The translations under genes and the position numbers were made by a program. Below are positions 18,127 to 25,677 of a stretch of 64,000 bases of DNA, piece by piece. This DNA is from Mesorhizobium sp. CAU 1732 (lineage in GTDB: Bacteria > Pseudomonadota > Alphaproteobacteria > Rhizobiales > Rhizobiaceae), in the NCBI RefSeq assembly GCF_039888675.1, contig NZ_JBDQQR010000001.1, forward strand, positions 1,612,001-1,676,000, in the 5' to 3' direction. The notes beneath the pieces are model-generated. The model saw nothing but the letters and a program-made list of their open reading frames with translations. It was not told where the DNA came from and did no database searches. Position 1 is the stretch's first letter; each line of letters opens with the position of its first letter.

Positions 18127-19083
18127 ATGGCCACACAGCAGCCATCGCCGTCGCAATCCAGCAACAACCCGTTGCGCGGCATCGGCCTCAAGGTGGCATC
18201 GGTGGCGATTTTCGTCGGGATGTCGGCCTTCATCAAGTCCGCGGGCGAATTGCCGGCCGGCCAGATCGTCTTCTTCCGCTCCTTCTTCGCAATCATCCCG
18301 ATCCTGGCGATGCTCGCCTGGCGCCACGAATTGCGGACCGCGCTTCACACCAAGAACCCGCTCAGCCACATCGTGCGCGGCACGGTGGGCGTAACCTCGA
18401 TGGGCCTCGGTTTCTTCGCGCTCACGCGCCTGCCGCTGCCCGAGGCGATCACGCTCAACTATGCGCAGCCGCTGCTCGTCGTGGTGTTCAGCGCGGTGTT
18501 TCTGGGTGAGGCGATCCGCTTCTACCGCTGGTCGGCGGTCATTGTCGGCCTGTTCGGCGTGGTCATCATTTCGTGGCCGAACCTGACGCTGTTCGCGGGC
18601 GGCAGCGAGATGGAAAGCAGGCAGGCGGTGGGCGTGCTGGCAGCCCTCATCGCGGCGTCCGTGTCGGCTGTCGCGCTGCTACTCGTGCGCCGTCTGGTGA
18701 AGACGGAGAAGACGGCGACGATCGTCCTGTGGTTTTCGCTGACGGCCTCGGCGCTCGCGCTCCTGTCGTTGCCGTTCGGCTGGGCTCCCCTGACAGCCTG
18801 GCAGGCGACCGCTTTGGTGAGCGCCGGCTTCTGCGGCGGCATCGCCCAGATCCTCATGACGGAGAGCTATCGCAACGCCGAGGCATCGACCGTCGCGCCG
18901 TTCGAATACACCTCGATGCTGCTCGCGATCGCGGTCGGCTATCTCGCCTTCGGCGACCTGCCGACGCTCTATACGCTCATTGGCGGCACGATCGTCATCG
19001 CGGCGGGCATCTTCATCATCTGGCGTGAGCGCGCGCTCGGCCTCGAACGTGGCAAGGCTCGAAAGGTCGCGCCGCCGCAGTGA
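18127..19083 (+). CDS. DMT-superfamily (EamA) transporter
   Basis: A 318-residue inner-membrane protein with two EamA repeats, about ten hydrophobic helices in all: residues about 20-155 and 165-300. Typical features are the first-helix LPAGQIVFFRSFFAIIP segment and the GLF GVVII boundary between the repeats. Members export small metabolites or drugs. No substrate can be assigned from sequence or neighbours. The gene follows the orphan molybdenum hydroxylase subunit by 60 bp and could share its transcript. No strong ribosome-binding site is seen before the ATG. Confidence 0.88.
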   Translation: MATQQPSPSQSSNNPLRGIGLKVASVAIFVGMSAFIKSAGELPAGQIVFFRSFFAIIPILAMLAWRHELRTALHTKNPLSHIVRGTVGVTSMGLGFFALTRLPLPEAITLNYAQPLLVVVFSAVFLGEAIRFYRWSAVIVGLFGVVIISWPNLTLFAGGSEMESRQAVGVLAALIAASVSAVALLLVRRLVKTEKTATIVLWFSLTASALALLSLPFGWAPLTAWQATALVSAGFCGGIAQILMTESYRNAEASTVAPFEYTSMLLAIAVGYLAFGDLPTLYTLIGGTIVIAAGIFIIWRERALGLERGKARKVAPPQ

Positions 19084-19089
19084 TGCGCT

Positions 19090-19905
19090 TCAGCGCGGCG
19101 CGTTCTGCGCGGCAAGGCTTCGCAGGAACTCGCCCGTCTCGGCATCCGCGGGAAAGAAGGATTCGATCGCCAGCTCCGACAGCGTGATGTCGAGCGGCGT
19201 CCCGAAGATCGTGATCGTGCTGATGAAGGACAGGATGCGCTCGCCCATCCGCAATTGCAGCGGCACGGCCACGGAGGCCGGCGCGTCGTAGGGCTTGGCT
19301 GATTGGGCTCCCTTGCCGGGGTAGCCCGAAAGCTCCTGCTCCAGCGCTTGCAGAGCCGGGTCGGCCGACGCCTCGATCTGCATCCTCAAGCGTTCGATCA
19401 GGTGCGTGCGCCATTCGCCGAGATTGACGATGCGCGGCGCGAGCCCCTTGGGATGAAGCGCCAGCCGCAACACGTTGACGGGCGCTTCGAGCAGGCTCGC
19501 ATCCTCGACATCGGCGAGAAACGGCCCGATGGAGCCGTTCGCCGCGACCATGTTCCACTGGCGGTCGACGGCGATGGCCGGATAGGGCTCGTGCCCGTTC
19601 AGAACGGCCTGCACCGCGCTCATGGCGGGCTTCATCGACGGATGATCGAGGCCGCGCTCCTCGTAGCTCGGCGCGAAGCCTGCAGCGAGCAGGAGGCGGT
19701 TCTGCTGCCTGAGCGGAACCGCCATATGCTCGGCGAGCTTTAGCACCATCTCCCGCGAGGGCTTGGCGCGCCCGCTTTCCACGAAGCTCAGATGGCGTTG
19801 CGATATCTCCGCGTCGAGCGCGAGGTCGAGCTGGCTCAGCCGGCGGCGTTGGCGCCATTCCTTGAGGAGGTCGCCGAACGGATTGGTTTTCAGGGTCGTG
19901 TTCAT
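19090..19905 (-). CDS. XRE-type regulator with MmyB-like ligand-binding domain
   Basis: A 271-residue transcription factor. The N-terminal helix-turn-helix (about residues 10-66, reading LSQLDLALDAEISQRHLSFVESG) is the Cro/C1 type. The rest matches the MmyB-like C-terminal domain seen in Streptomyces methylenomycin regulators and many proteobacteria (AIAVDRQWNMVAANGSI is characteristic), a PAS-like pocket thought to bind a fatty-acid-like ligand. It is divergent from the small membrane protein gene. A perfect palindrome just upstream of its start (19941-19957) is a likely operator. Confidence 0.9.
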   Translation of the reverse strand: MNTTLKTNPFGDLLKEWRQRRRLSQLDLALDAEISQRHLSFVESGRAKPSREMVLKLAEHMAVPLRQQNRLLLAAGFAPSYEERGLDHPSMKPAMSAVQAVLNGHEPYPAIAVDRQWNMVAANGSIGPFLADVEDASLLEAPVNVLRLALHPKGLAPRIVNLGEWRTHLIERLRMQIEASADPALQALEQELSGYPGKGAQSAKPYDAPASVAVPLQLRMGERILSFISTITIFGTPLDITLSELAIESFFPADAETGEFLRSLAAQNAPR

Positions 19906-19940
19906 GGCCTCTGTTCTAGATCGGAAAAAGATGTCGGGCC

Positions 19941-19957
19941 ATTACCTTCGAGGTAAT
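19941..19957. promoter_or_regulatory. Palindromic operator candidate between MmyB-like regulator and membrane protein
   Basis: The sequence ATTACCT-TCG-AGGTAAT is a perfect inverted repeat with 7-bp arms, lying 35 bp before the regulator start and about 90 bp before the divergent membrane protein gene. Its position suits autoregulation by the XRE-type protein and control of the divergent gene. Binding is inference. Confidence 0.55.
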
Positions 19958-20048
19958 CGCGCAGCGTCGCCTCTCCTGCCATCGTCGGGACATTCAGGAC
20001 GCCGGCCACGACGGAAGGCAGCCTGCCACACGGTGAAAGGAGACGACC

Positions 20049-20450
20049 ATGTCCATCGAAAACACCCCCTTCCTGCGCAACACGCTCATCGCGGACGGCA
20101 TGACCGGTATCGGCGCGGCTGCGCTGACGATCTTTGGTGCGAGCGCTCTCGGACCGCTTCTGCAACTGCCGGAGGGACTGCTCTTCTGGGCGGGCGTCGC
20201 GCTGCTTCCGGTCGCCGTCCTGCTGTTCGCGGCGGCGCGTCGCCCCGCGGTTCCGCGCTCCTGGCTCACCGAGATCGTCCTGATCAACGCGCTTTGGGTG
20301 GTCGCGAGCTTCGGCTTGCTCGTCTCGGGCCTGATCCAGCCGAACATGCTCGGCACGGCGTTCATCGTCGCCCAGGCGCTTGCGGTCGCCCTGTTCGCGG
20401 TTTTGCAGGCGTCCGTGCTCAAGGCTGGAAGCCGCGGCGTAGCGGCCTGA
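20049..20450 (+). CDS. Small four-helix membrane protein, unknown function
   Basis: This 133-residue hydrophobic protein has four predicted membrane helices (about residues 18-38, 43-62, 77-97 and 103-125). A good ribosome-binding site (AAAGGAGA) precedes the ATG. Similar short proteins with no known function are often found next to MmyB-like regulators, and the divergent arrangement with a shared palindrome suggests it is a target of that regulator. The stop codon lies in a segment that, in another frame, is the beginning of the YbbA relic, so the natural C-terminus may have been altered by the deletion there. Confidence 0.72.
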   Translation: MSIENTPFLRNTLIADGMTGIGAAALTIFGASALGPLLQLPEGLLFWAGVALLPVAVLLFAAARRPAVPRSWLTEIVLINALWVVASFGLLVSGLIQPNMLGTAFIVAQALAVALFAVLQASVLKAGSRGVAA

Positions 20451-20563
20451 CGCTGGTGCTGGTCACGCACGATCCCAGCCTCGCGGCGCGCTGCTCCCGC
20501 CAGATCGCGATGCGGTCTGGCCGGATCGAGACCGCGCCGCAATTGCAGGCGGTGCGAGCGTGA
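20444..20563 (+). pseudogene. C-terminal relic of a YbbA-type ABC transporter ATP-binding protein
   Basis: About 39 codons ending in a stop read GLTLVLVTHDPSLAARCSRQ and then a typical RSGRIE ending. This is the H-loop (switch His in VTHD) and final strand of a LolD/YbbA-like ATPase. Walker A, the signature motif and Walker B are all absent; the sequence before it belongs to the small membrane protein in another frame. It is the last sixth of a gene that normally has about 230 codons. The neighbouring permease fragment shows that a whole ybbA-ybbP operon was lost by deletion. Confidence 0.72.
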
Positions 20564-20599
20564 TTGCGGACCCTGGTTTTCCCGGTCGGACCCCCACTC

Positions 20600-20711
20600 T
20601 GTATCCCTCCCCACAAGGGGGAGGGAGGTCAACAGCGTCGCGACCAACTTACCTTGCGCAGCGCTCGGAACTGTGGGACCGCGTGGGCGTCCCCCTCCCC
20701 CTTGTGGGGGT
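20600..20711. repeat. RIME-like palindromic intergenic element
   Basis: CCCTCCCCACAAGGGGGAGGG at the left end is repeated in inverted orientation at the right end (CCCTCCCCCTTGTGGGGG), and each arm is also a small hairpin. It belongs to the GC-rich dispersed intergenic repeats seen four more times in this window. It sits between the YbbA relic and the YbbP relic. Confidence 0.7.
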
Positions 20712-20757
20712 TCTTCGCCACAGACACCGTGTCATCCCGCACCGCGAGCGTAGCCCG

Positions 20758-20982
20758 ATGACGACCTCGCACACGTTCCGCCTCGCTCTTCGATTTGCCT
20801 TGCGCGAGATGCGTGGCGGGCTGGCGGGGTTCCTGATCTTCATCACCTGCATCGCGCTGGGCGTCGCGGCGATCGGCGGCGTCAATTCCGTGGCGCGCGC
20901 GATCACCAGCGGTGTCGAGGCGCAGGGCCAGGTGCTGCTTGGCGGCGATATGCGCTTCCAGCGCCGCAGTATTGCGGCCTGA
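20758..20982 (+). pseudogene. N-terminal relic of a YbbP-type ABC transporter permease
   Basis: This 74-codon frame encodes the N-terminus of the FtsX-like permease that pairs with YbbA: an amphipathic start (LALRFALREMRGG), one membrane helix (FLIFITCIALGVAAIGGVNS) and the beginning of the periplasmic domain (GQVLLGGDMRF). It then departs from the family and stops after RRSIAA, where intact permeases of this family run to about 830 residues. The stop lies one base from the end of the convergent uracil-DNA glycosylase. A short fragment such as this cannot form a transporter. Confidence 0.72.
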
Positions 20983-20983
20983 T

Positions 20984-21856
20984 TTACCCGCGAAGCTCTT
21001 CCAGCTTCGCCCTGACGTCGAGGAAATCCCGCCACGCAAGTTTCTTGTGGGCGGGATTTCGCAGGAGATAGGCCGGGTGCAGCGTCGGCATGGCCGGAAT
21101 GGTCAGGCCGGCGGCTGTGGTGTGAACCTTCCAGTTGCCGCGCATCCGCAAAACGCCCTCATTGGCGTGCAGGACCACCTTCGCGGCAGGACCGCCCAGC
21201 GTCATGATAACCTTGGGATTGGCCAGTTCGATCTGGCGCTCGATGAACGGGCGGCAGATTTCGGTTTCCAGCGGCGTCGGCGTGCGGTTGCCGGGTGGCC
21301 GCCACGGAATGACGTTGGCGATATAGGCGCTCGTGCGGTCGATGCCGATCGCGCCCAGGATTCGGTCCAGCAGCCGCCCCGACTTCCCCACGAAAGGCAG
21401 GCCCTCGAGGTCCTCGTCGCGGCCCGGCGCTTCGCCGATCAGCATGAGGTCCGCTTGCGGGTTGCCGTCGGCAAAGACCATCTGCTTCGCGGTGAATTTC
21501 AGGTTGCAGCCATCGAAGCCGGCGACGATCGCGCGCAGTTCGTCAAGCGAGGCTGCCTCCCGCGCCATGTCGCGCGCCCGCGCAGCCTGCGCTTCGTCTG
21601 GCACCGACAGGGTCGGGGGCGCGGCGGGACGGGGAGCCGGTGCAGGCTCGGTCCTGCGCCACCGCTCCGTCTGGCTGGCTGTGTTCGTCTCGGCAGCCGG
21701 CGCTCGGGCCGCTGTCGCGGCATGCGATTCGGCGAAGCGATCGACCGGTTCGTCCAACAATGCCTCGTCGACGCCGGCGTCCGCATAGAAGCGGAGAAGT
21801 TCGCGGACGTCGGTCAAGGGCAGGGGCTCCGATCTGGATTGATGAGAAGCCGCCAT
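20984..21856 (-). CDS. Family 4-like uracil-DNA glycosylase
   Basis: A 290-residue base excision repair enzyme that removes uracil from DNA. The core (about residues 110-285) shows the family 4 motif GEAPGRDED, the region GLPFVGKSGRLLD and the C-terminal motif LHPAYLLRNP. The N-terminal 100 residues are low-complexity Ala/Pro-rich. Only two of the four cysteines that bind the 4Fe-4S cluster in archaeal and Thermus enzymes can be seen (in FDGCNLK and EIC RP); the other two positions are Phe and Trp. The ATG is chosen; an in-frame TTG nine codons upstream (21883) is an alternative. Confidence 0.9.
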   Translation of the reverse strand: MAASHQSRSEPLPLTDVRELLRFYADAGVDEALLDEPVDRFAESHAATAARAPAAETNTASQTERWRRTEPAPAPRPAAPPTLSVPDEAQAARARDMAREAASLDELRAIVAGFDGCNLKFTAKQMVFADGNPQADLMLIGEAPGRDEDLEGLPFVGKSGRLLDRILGAIGIDRTSAYIANVIPWRPPGNRTPTPLETEICRPFIERQIELANPKVIMTLGGPAAKVVLHANEGVLRMRGNWKVHTTAAGLTIPAMPTLHPAYLLRNPAHKKLAWRDFLDVRAKLEELRG

Positions 21857-21886
21857 TGTCGCGCGCCCGGCTCGCCGCGACAAGCC

Positions 21887-22486
21887 TCATGACGAGGGTA
21901 TCGTCGGATCCTGCACGATGAAGTACTGCGCACGCGGCGTGAAATCCGTGATCAGGAACTCGAAACTGACCGTCTGGCCCGCATCGGTATGGCCTTCGCG
22001 AAAGATCAGCCGGTCATAGGGCTCGTAATCCCGGCTGAATTCCGCGTAGCGGTCGGATCGCGTCGTCGAACTGTCGGTCTTGCGCTGGTCGAAGGACAGC
22101 CCGTCACCGAAGGTGCTCGGCTCACCGCGTATCTCCTGCAGTTCGAACTCGAATTCCAGCCAGGGCAAACCGCTGCCATTGATCGTGATCAGCCGCAGAT
22201 GGATGAAGCCGGTGGCGAAATCGCCCCTCATGAAGTGTGGCCGGATCGGCTTTTCCGCATGGATGACGAGCGTGACGGGGCTTGCCGAAAACAGTTCCTG
22301 CGTCAGCACCACCGGGTCTTCGATCGTGCCGGTGCCGGAGATGGCGAGGATGGCGAAGCCACCGAGCTCATCCGAATAGGAATAGGGGCCAGCGTGCCAC
22401 CGACCGAGATCGTCGGCTGGCTGGGCCGTCGTTGCCATGGCGAGCATCGCGCCTGGCAGAAGGAGGGTCGGCAAGGAGCGTCGCAT
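21887..22486 (-). CDS. Exported hypothetical protein
   Basis: A 199-residue protein with a clear signal peptide (MRRSLPTLLLPGAMLAMATT, cleavage near AQPA). The mature part is mostly beta-strand-like and contains no recognised domain. A notable segment reads GFAILAISGTGTIEDPVVLTQ, and there are no cysteines after the signal. The frame is open 15 codons further upstream, but the ATG that begins the signal peptide is preferred. It lies just upstream of the uracil-DNA glycosylase on the same strand and is divergent from ETF-QO. Function is unknown. Confidence 0.7.
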   Translation of the reverse strand: MRRSLPTLLLPGAMLAMATTAQPADDLGRWHAGPYSYSDELGGFAILAISGTGTIEDPVVLTQELFSASPVTLVIHAEKPIRPHFMRGDFATGFIHLRLITINGSGLPWLEFEFELQEIRGEPSTFGDGLSFDQRKTDSSTTRSDRYAEFSRDYEPYDRLIFREGHTDAGQTVSFEFLITDFTPRAQYFIVQDPTIPSS

Positions 22487-22757
22487 GCGGTCTCCTGTCC
22501 CGCACAGGGTATCTGCAAATCGCCGAAACAAGAAGATGCCTCGCGTTCACCCTTCGGTGCACAGCCAGGCCCGGTCACCCGCACATTTCGGGCGAGTTGT
22601 TTGACGTTTACGTCAACGTTATCTAACTGTAGGTGACGAGCGTGCTCTTTGTGCGAAACGCCGCATCCATCTTGGTTTCGCTGGCGTTCTTGATGCGCTA
22701 TGAGCGCAGGCAAAGGGTAGTTCTTGTGCCGACGGGCGGGACGCAGAGGAGTCATCG

Positions 22758-24470
22758 ATGAGCGAGATCGAACGCGAAAGCATGGAGTTTGACGTGGTGA
22801 TCGTTGGCGCGGGGCCGGCTGGCCTGTCCGCCGCGATCCGGCTCAAGCAGGTCAACCCCGAGCTTTCCGTCGTCGTGCTCGAAAAAGGCGCGGAAGTCGG
22901 CGCACACATTCTCTCCGGCGCTGTCGTCGATCCGATCGGCATCGACAGGCTGCTGCCGGAATGGCGCTCCGAAAGCGACCACCCGTTCAAGACACCGGTC
23001 ACCGACGATCATTTCCTGCTGCTTGGGCCTGCGGGTTCGGTTCGGCTTCCGAATTTCCTGATGCCGCCGCTGATGAACAATCACGGCAACTACATCGTCT
23101 CGCTCGGCAATGTCTGCCGCTGGCTTGCCGGCCATGCCGAGGCGCTGGGCGTCGAGATTTATCCCGGCTTCGCCGCCGCCGAAGTGCTCTACGACGAGGC
23201 AGGCGCGGTGATCGGCGTGGCGACCGGCGACATGGGCGTCGAGCGCGACGGATCGCACGGACCCGCTTATGCGCCGGGCATGGCGCTTCTCGGCAAGTAT
23301 GTGCTGATCGGCGAGGGCGTGCGCGGTTCGCTTGCCAAGCAGTTGATCGAGAAATTCTCGCTCGGCGAGGATCGTGAACCGCAGAAATTCGGCATCGGCC
23401 TCAAGGAACTCTGGCAGGTCGCGCCCGAAAAGCATAAGCCCGGCCTCGTGCAGCACTCGTTCGGCTGGCCGCTCGGCGGCGCGACCGGCGGCGGCTCGTT
23501 CCTCTATCACCTTGAGGACAATCAGGTTGCCGTCGGCTTCGTGGTTCACCTCAATTACAAGAATCCCTATCTCTCGCCCTTCGAGGAGTTCCAGCGTTTC
23601 AAGACGCATCCGGCGATCCGCGACACGTTCGAGGGCGCCAAGCGGATTTCCTACGGTGCGCGCGCCATCACGGAAGGCGGGTTCCAGTCGGTTCCGAAGC
23701 TGTCCTTCCCCGGCGGCGCGCTGATCGGCTGCTCCGCCGGTTTCGTGAACCTGCCGCGCATCAAGGGCTCTCACAACGCGGTTCTGTCGGGCATGATGGC
23801 GGCCGAGCATGTGGCGGAAGCCATCGCCGCCGGCCGCACCCACGACGAGCTCGCCGGCTATGAAGCCGCATGGCGCGACAGTGACATCGGCAAGGATTTG
23901 AAGAAGGTCCGCAACGTCAAGCCGTTGTGGTCCAGGTTCGGCCTGTGGATCGGCGTCGGCCTCGGCGGCCTCGACATGTGGCTCAACACGCTCTTCGGCG
24001 TCTCCCCCTTCGGCACGATGAAGCACGGCAAGACCGACGCCGCGTCGCTGGAGCCGGCCTCGAAGCACAAGAAGATCGACTATGACAGGCCCGATGGCGT
24101 CTTGACCTTCGATCGGCTGTCGTCCGTCTTCCTGTCCAACACCAACCATGAGGAGGACCAGCCGGTCCATCTTCAGGTCAAGGACATGGGTTTGCAGAAG
24201 GCATCGGAATACGCGGTCTATGCCGGCCCGTCGACGCGCTACTGCCCGGCAGGCGTCTACGAATGGGTCGATGCCGACGGCAATTCGCTCGCCGGCGGCC
24301 CCGGCTCGGACGACAAGGGCGGCGGCGACCGTCACAACCCGGAAGCGCGCTTCGTGATCAACGCGCAGAACTGCGTCCACTGCAAGACGTGCGACATCAA
24401 GGACCCGAACCAGAACATCAACTGGGTCCCGCCGCAGGGCGGCGAGGGGCCTGTCTATCCGAACATGTGA
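22758..24470 (+). CDS. Electron transfer flavoprotein-ubiquinone oxidoreductase
   Basis: This 570-residue inner-membrane flavo-iron-sulfur enzyme passes electrons from ETF, reduced by acyl-CoA dehydrogenases, to ubiquinone. The Rossmann FAD motif VIVGAGPAGLSAAIRL is at about residues 12-27. Cluster cysteines are visible near the C-terminus (TRYCPAGVYEW and NCVHCKTCDIKDPNQNI), followed by the conserved WVPPQGGEGP ending. Length is typical. It is functionally linked to the isovaleryl-CoA dehydrogenase encoded 16 kb away, whose electrons it would take. Confidence 0.96.
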   Translation: MSEIERESMEFDVVIVGAGPAGLSAAIRLKQVNPELSVVVLEKGAEVGAHILSGAVVDPIGIDRLLPEWRSESDHPFKTPVTDDHFLLLGPAGSVRLPNFLMPPLMNNHGNYIVSLGNVCRWLAGHAEALGVEIYPGFAAAEVLYDEAGAVIGVATGDMGVERDGSHGPAYAPGMALLGKYVLIGEGVRGSLAKQLIEKFSLGEDREPQKFGIGLKELWQVAPEKHKPGLVQHSFGWPLGGATGGGSFLYHLEDNQVAVGFVVHLNYKNPYLSPFEEFQRFKTHPAIRDTFEGAKRISYGARAITEGGFQSVPKLSFPGGALIGCSAGFVNLPRIKGSHNAVLSGMMAAEHVAEAIAAGRTHDELAGYEAAWRDSDIGKDLKKVRNVKPLWSRFGLWIGVGLGGLDMWLNTLFGVSPFGTMKHGKTDAASLEPASKHKKIDYDRPDGVLTFDRLSSVFLSNTNHEEDQPVHLQVKDMGLQKASEYAVYAGPSTRYCPAGVYEWVDADGNSLAGGPGSDDKGGGDRHNPEARFVINAQNCVHCKTCDIKDPNQNINWVPPQGGEGPVYPNM

Positions 24471-24482
24471 CGGCTGAGAGTT

Positions 24483-24563
24483 CCTTCTCCCCGTTCACGG
24501 GGGTCCGAAGGACGGGCGAGACGCGTGGCTCGCCCCAGTGCCCGAAGGGCGGATGAGGGGCAG
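24483..24563. repeat. Chimeric RIME-like repeat
   Basis: The ends match the RIME-like element at 33.3 kb (CCTTCTCCCCGTTCACGGGG on the left; GAAGGGCGGATGAGGGGCAG on the right). The middle instead carries GGTCCGAAGGACGGGCGAG, which occurs inverted in the element near 29.87 kb. It fills the gap between the converging ETF-QO and nuclease-fold genes. Confidence 0.65.
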
Positions 24564-24575
24564 CGCCTACTTCGA

Positions 24576-25610
24576 TTAAATGGGCGATTTCGACGCTGTA
24601 GACCCCGCATCCGCGTGCAGCACGCTTGCGGGCTCTTCCTGCGGCATCAGCATGAACTCGAACAGGATCGGCAGATGGTCCGATCCCACCGCCTCCATGC
24701 GGGTCAATCCGACCGGCACGATGCCGCCCTTCGCCATCATGTTGTCGATCGGCAGGCCGATCAGCGGCCGCATCCAGGCCGGGAACCGGCGGTCGAGATA
24801 GGTCGGCCCGATCCCGCGCAGGAGCTCGGTGCCGCCGGCGGCCGAGACGCGCTTGGCGGTCTGGCTCCACGGCACCGCGTTCAGGTCGCCAGCGATGATC
24901 GCAGTGCCGTCGATCGCACCCAGAAGCGGCTCGATATGCGGCAATTGCCACGGCTGCTCGAACGGCCACGGCCAGCCCAGATGCAGCGAGGCGACGTCCA
25001 GCTTGCGGCCGTTCATGTCGAGGCTGACATGGCCGAACGACCCGCGGTCGCCGCATTCGGGCGCGAAGCCCTCGGCAAAGGGCCGCCGCGAAACGATGGC
25101 GGTCCCGCCGATATAGGCCGGCGGCGGACAGATGAGCTGGTAGGGATAGGCTCCCTTGAGGATCGCCAGTTTCTCGACCCAATAGGCCGAAACCTCGTTC
25201 ATCGTGATGATGTCGGGCTTTTCCCGCCCGATCAGGGAAAACACGGCCTCCGGCGTCGGGTTGTCATAGCGCAAATTCATGTGCAGCAAGCGATAGACCG
25301 CGCCGGCATGAGGCGTTGACGATGCGTTGACGGTCGAGACTTGCGAGGGAAGCGGGAGGCCGACGGTCTGCACGATCGTCGTGACCGAGAAGAGTGCGGC
25401 AAAGATCGCTTCCGGCCAGTACCGGAAGAGCAGCAGAAGCGGGATGCCGGCCACGAAGAGCCCGGCCGCGAGATGAATCCGGAAGTGCGAAAAGGAATCG
25501 AAGGCAGGGTGCAGCCAGCCCAGATAGCCGAATGTCAGCGCGCCCGAAATCGCCAGAAGCGTTCCGAGCGCGGCCAGCCTCAGAAGTATGGAGCCCCGTA
25601 GGTAGTTCAT
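24576..25610 (-). CDS. Membrane-anchored endonuclease/exonuclease/phosphatase family protein
   Basis: A 344-residue protein with three N-terminal membrane helices (about residues 8-30, 42-62 and 65-88) followed by an EEP catalytic domain (about 108-330). Active-site elements of the DNase I-like fold are seen: an MNLRYDN start strand, NEVSAYW (Glu metal ligand), GDLNAVPW (Asp/Asn) and SDHLPI (Asp-His). Members hydrolyse phosphodiesters of nucleic acids or lipids in the periplasm; the substrate here is unknown. It is convergent with ETF-QO and downstream of amn on the same strand. Confidence 0.9.
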   Translation of the reverse strand: MNYLRGSILLRLAALGTLLAISGALTFGYLGWLHPAFDSFSHFRIHLAAGLFVAGIPLLLLFRYWPEAIFAALFSVTTIVQTVGLPLPSQVSTVNASSTPHAGAVYRLLHMNLRYDNPTPEAVFSLIGREKPDIITMNEVSAYWVEKLAILKGAYPYQLICPPPAYIGGTAIVSRRPFAEGFAPECGDRGSFGHVSLDMNGRKLDVASLHLGWPWPFEQPWQLPHIEPLLGAIDGTAIIAGDLNAVPWSQTAKRVSAAGGTELLRGIGPTYLDRRFPAWMRPLIGLPIDNMMAKGGIVPVGLTRMEAVGSDHLPILFEFMLMPQEEPASVLHADAGSTASKSPI

Positions 25611-25677
25611 AATCGTCAGGTGGTCGAGGAATGCGGCGCGATCAAGACTGAATGCGCCGTATGGTTACCGACCGCGC

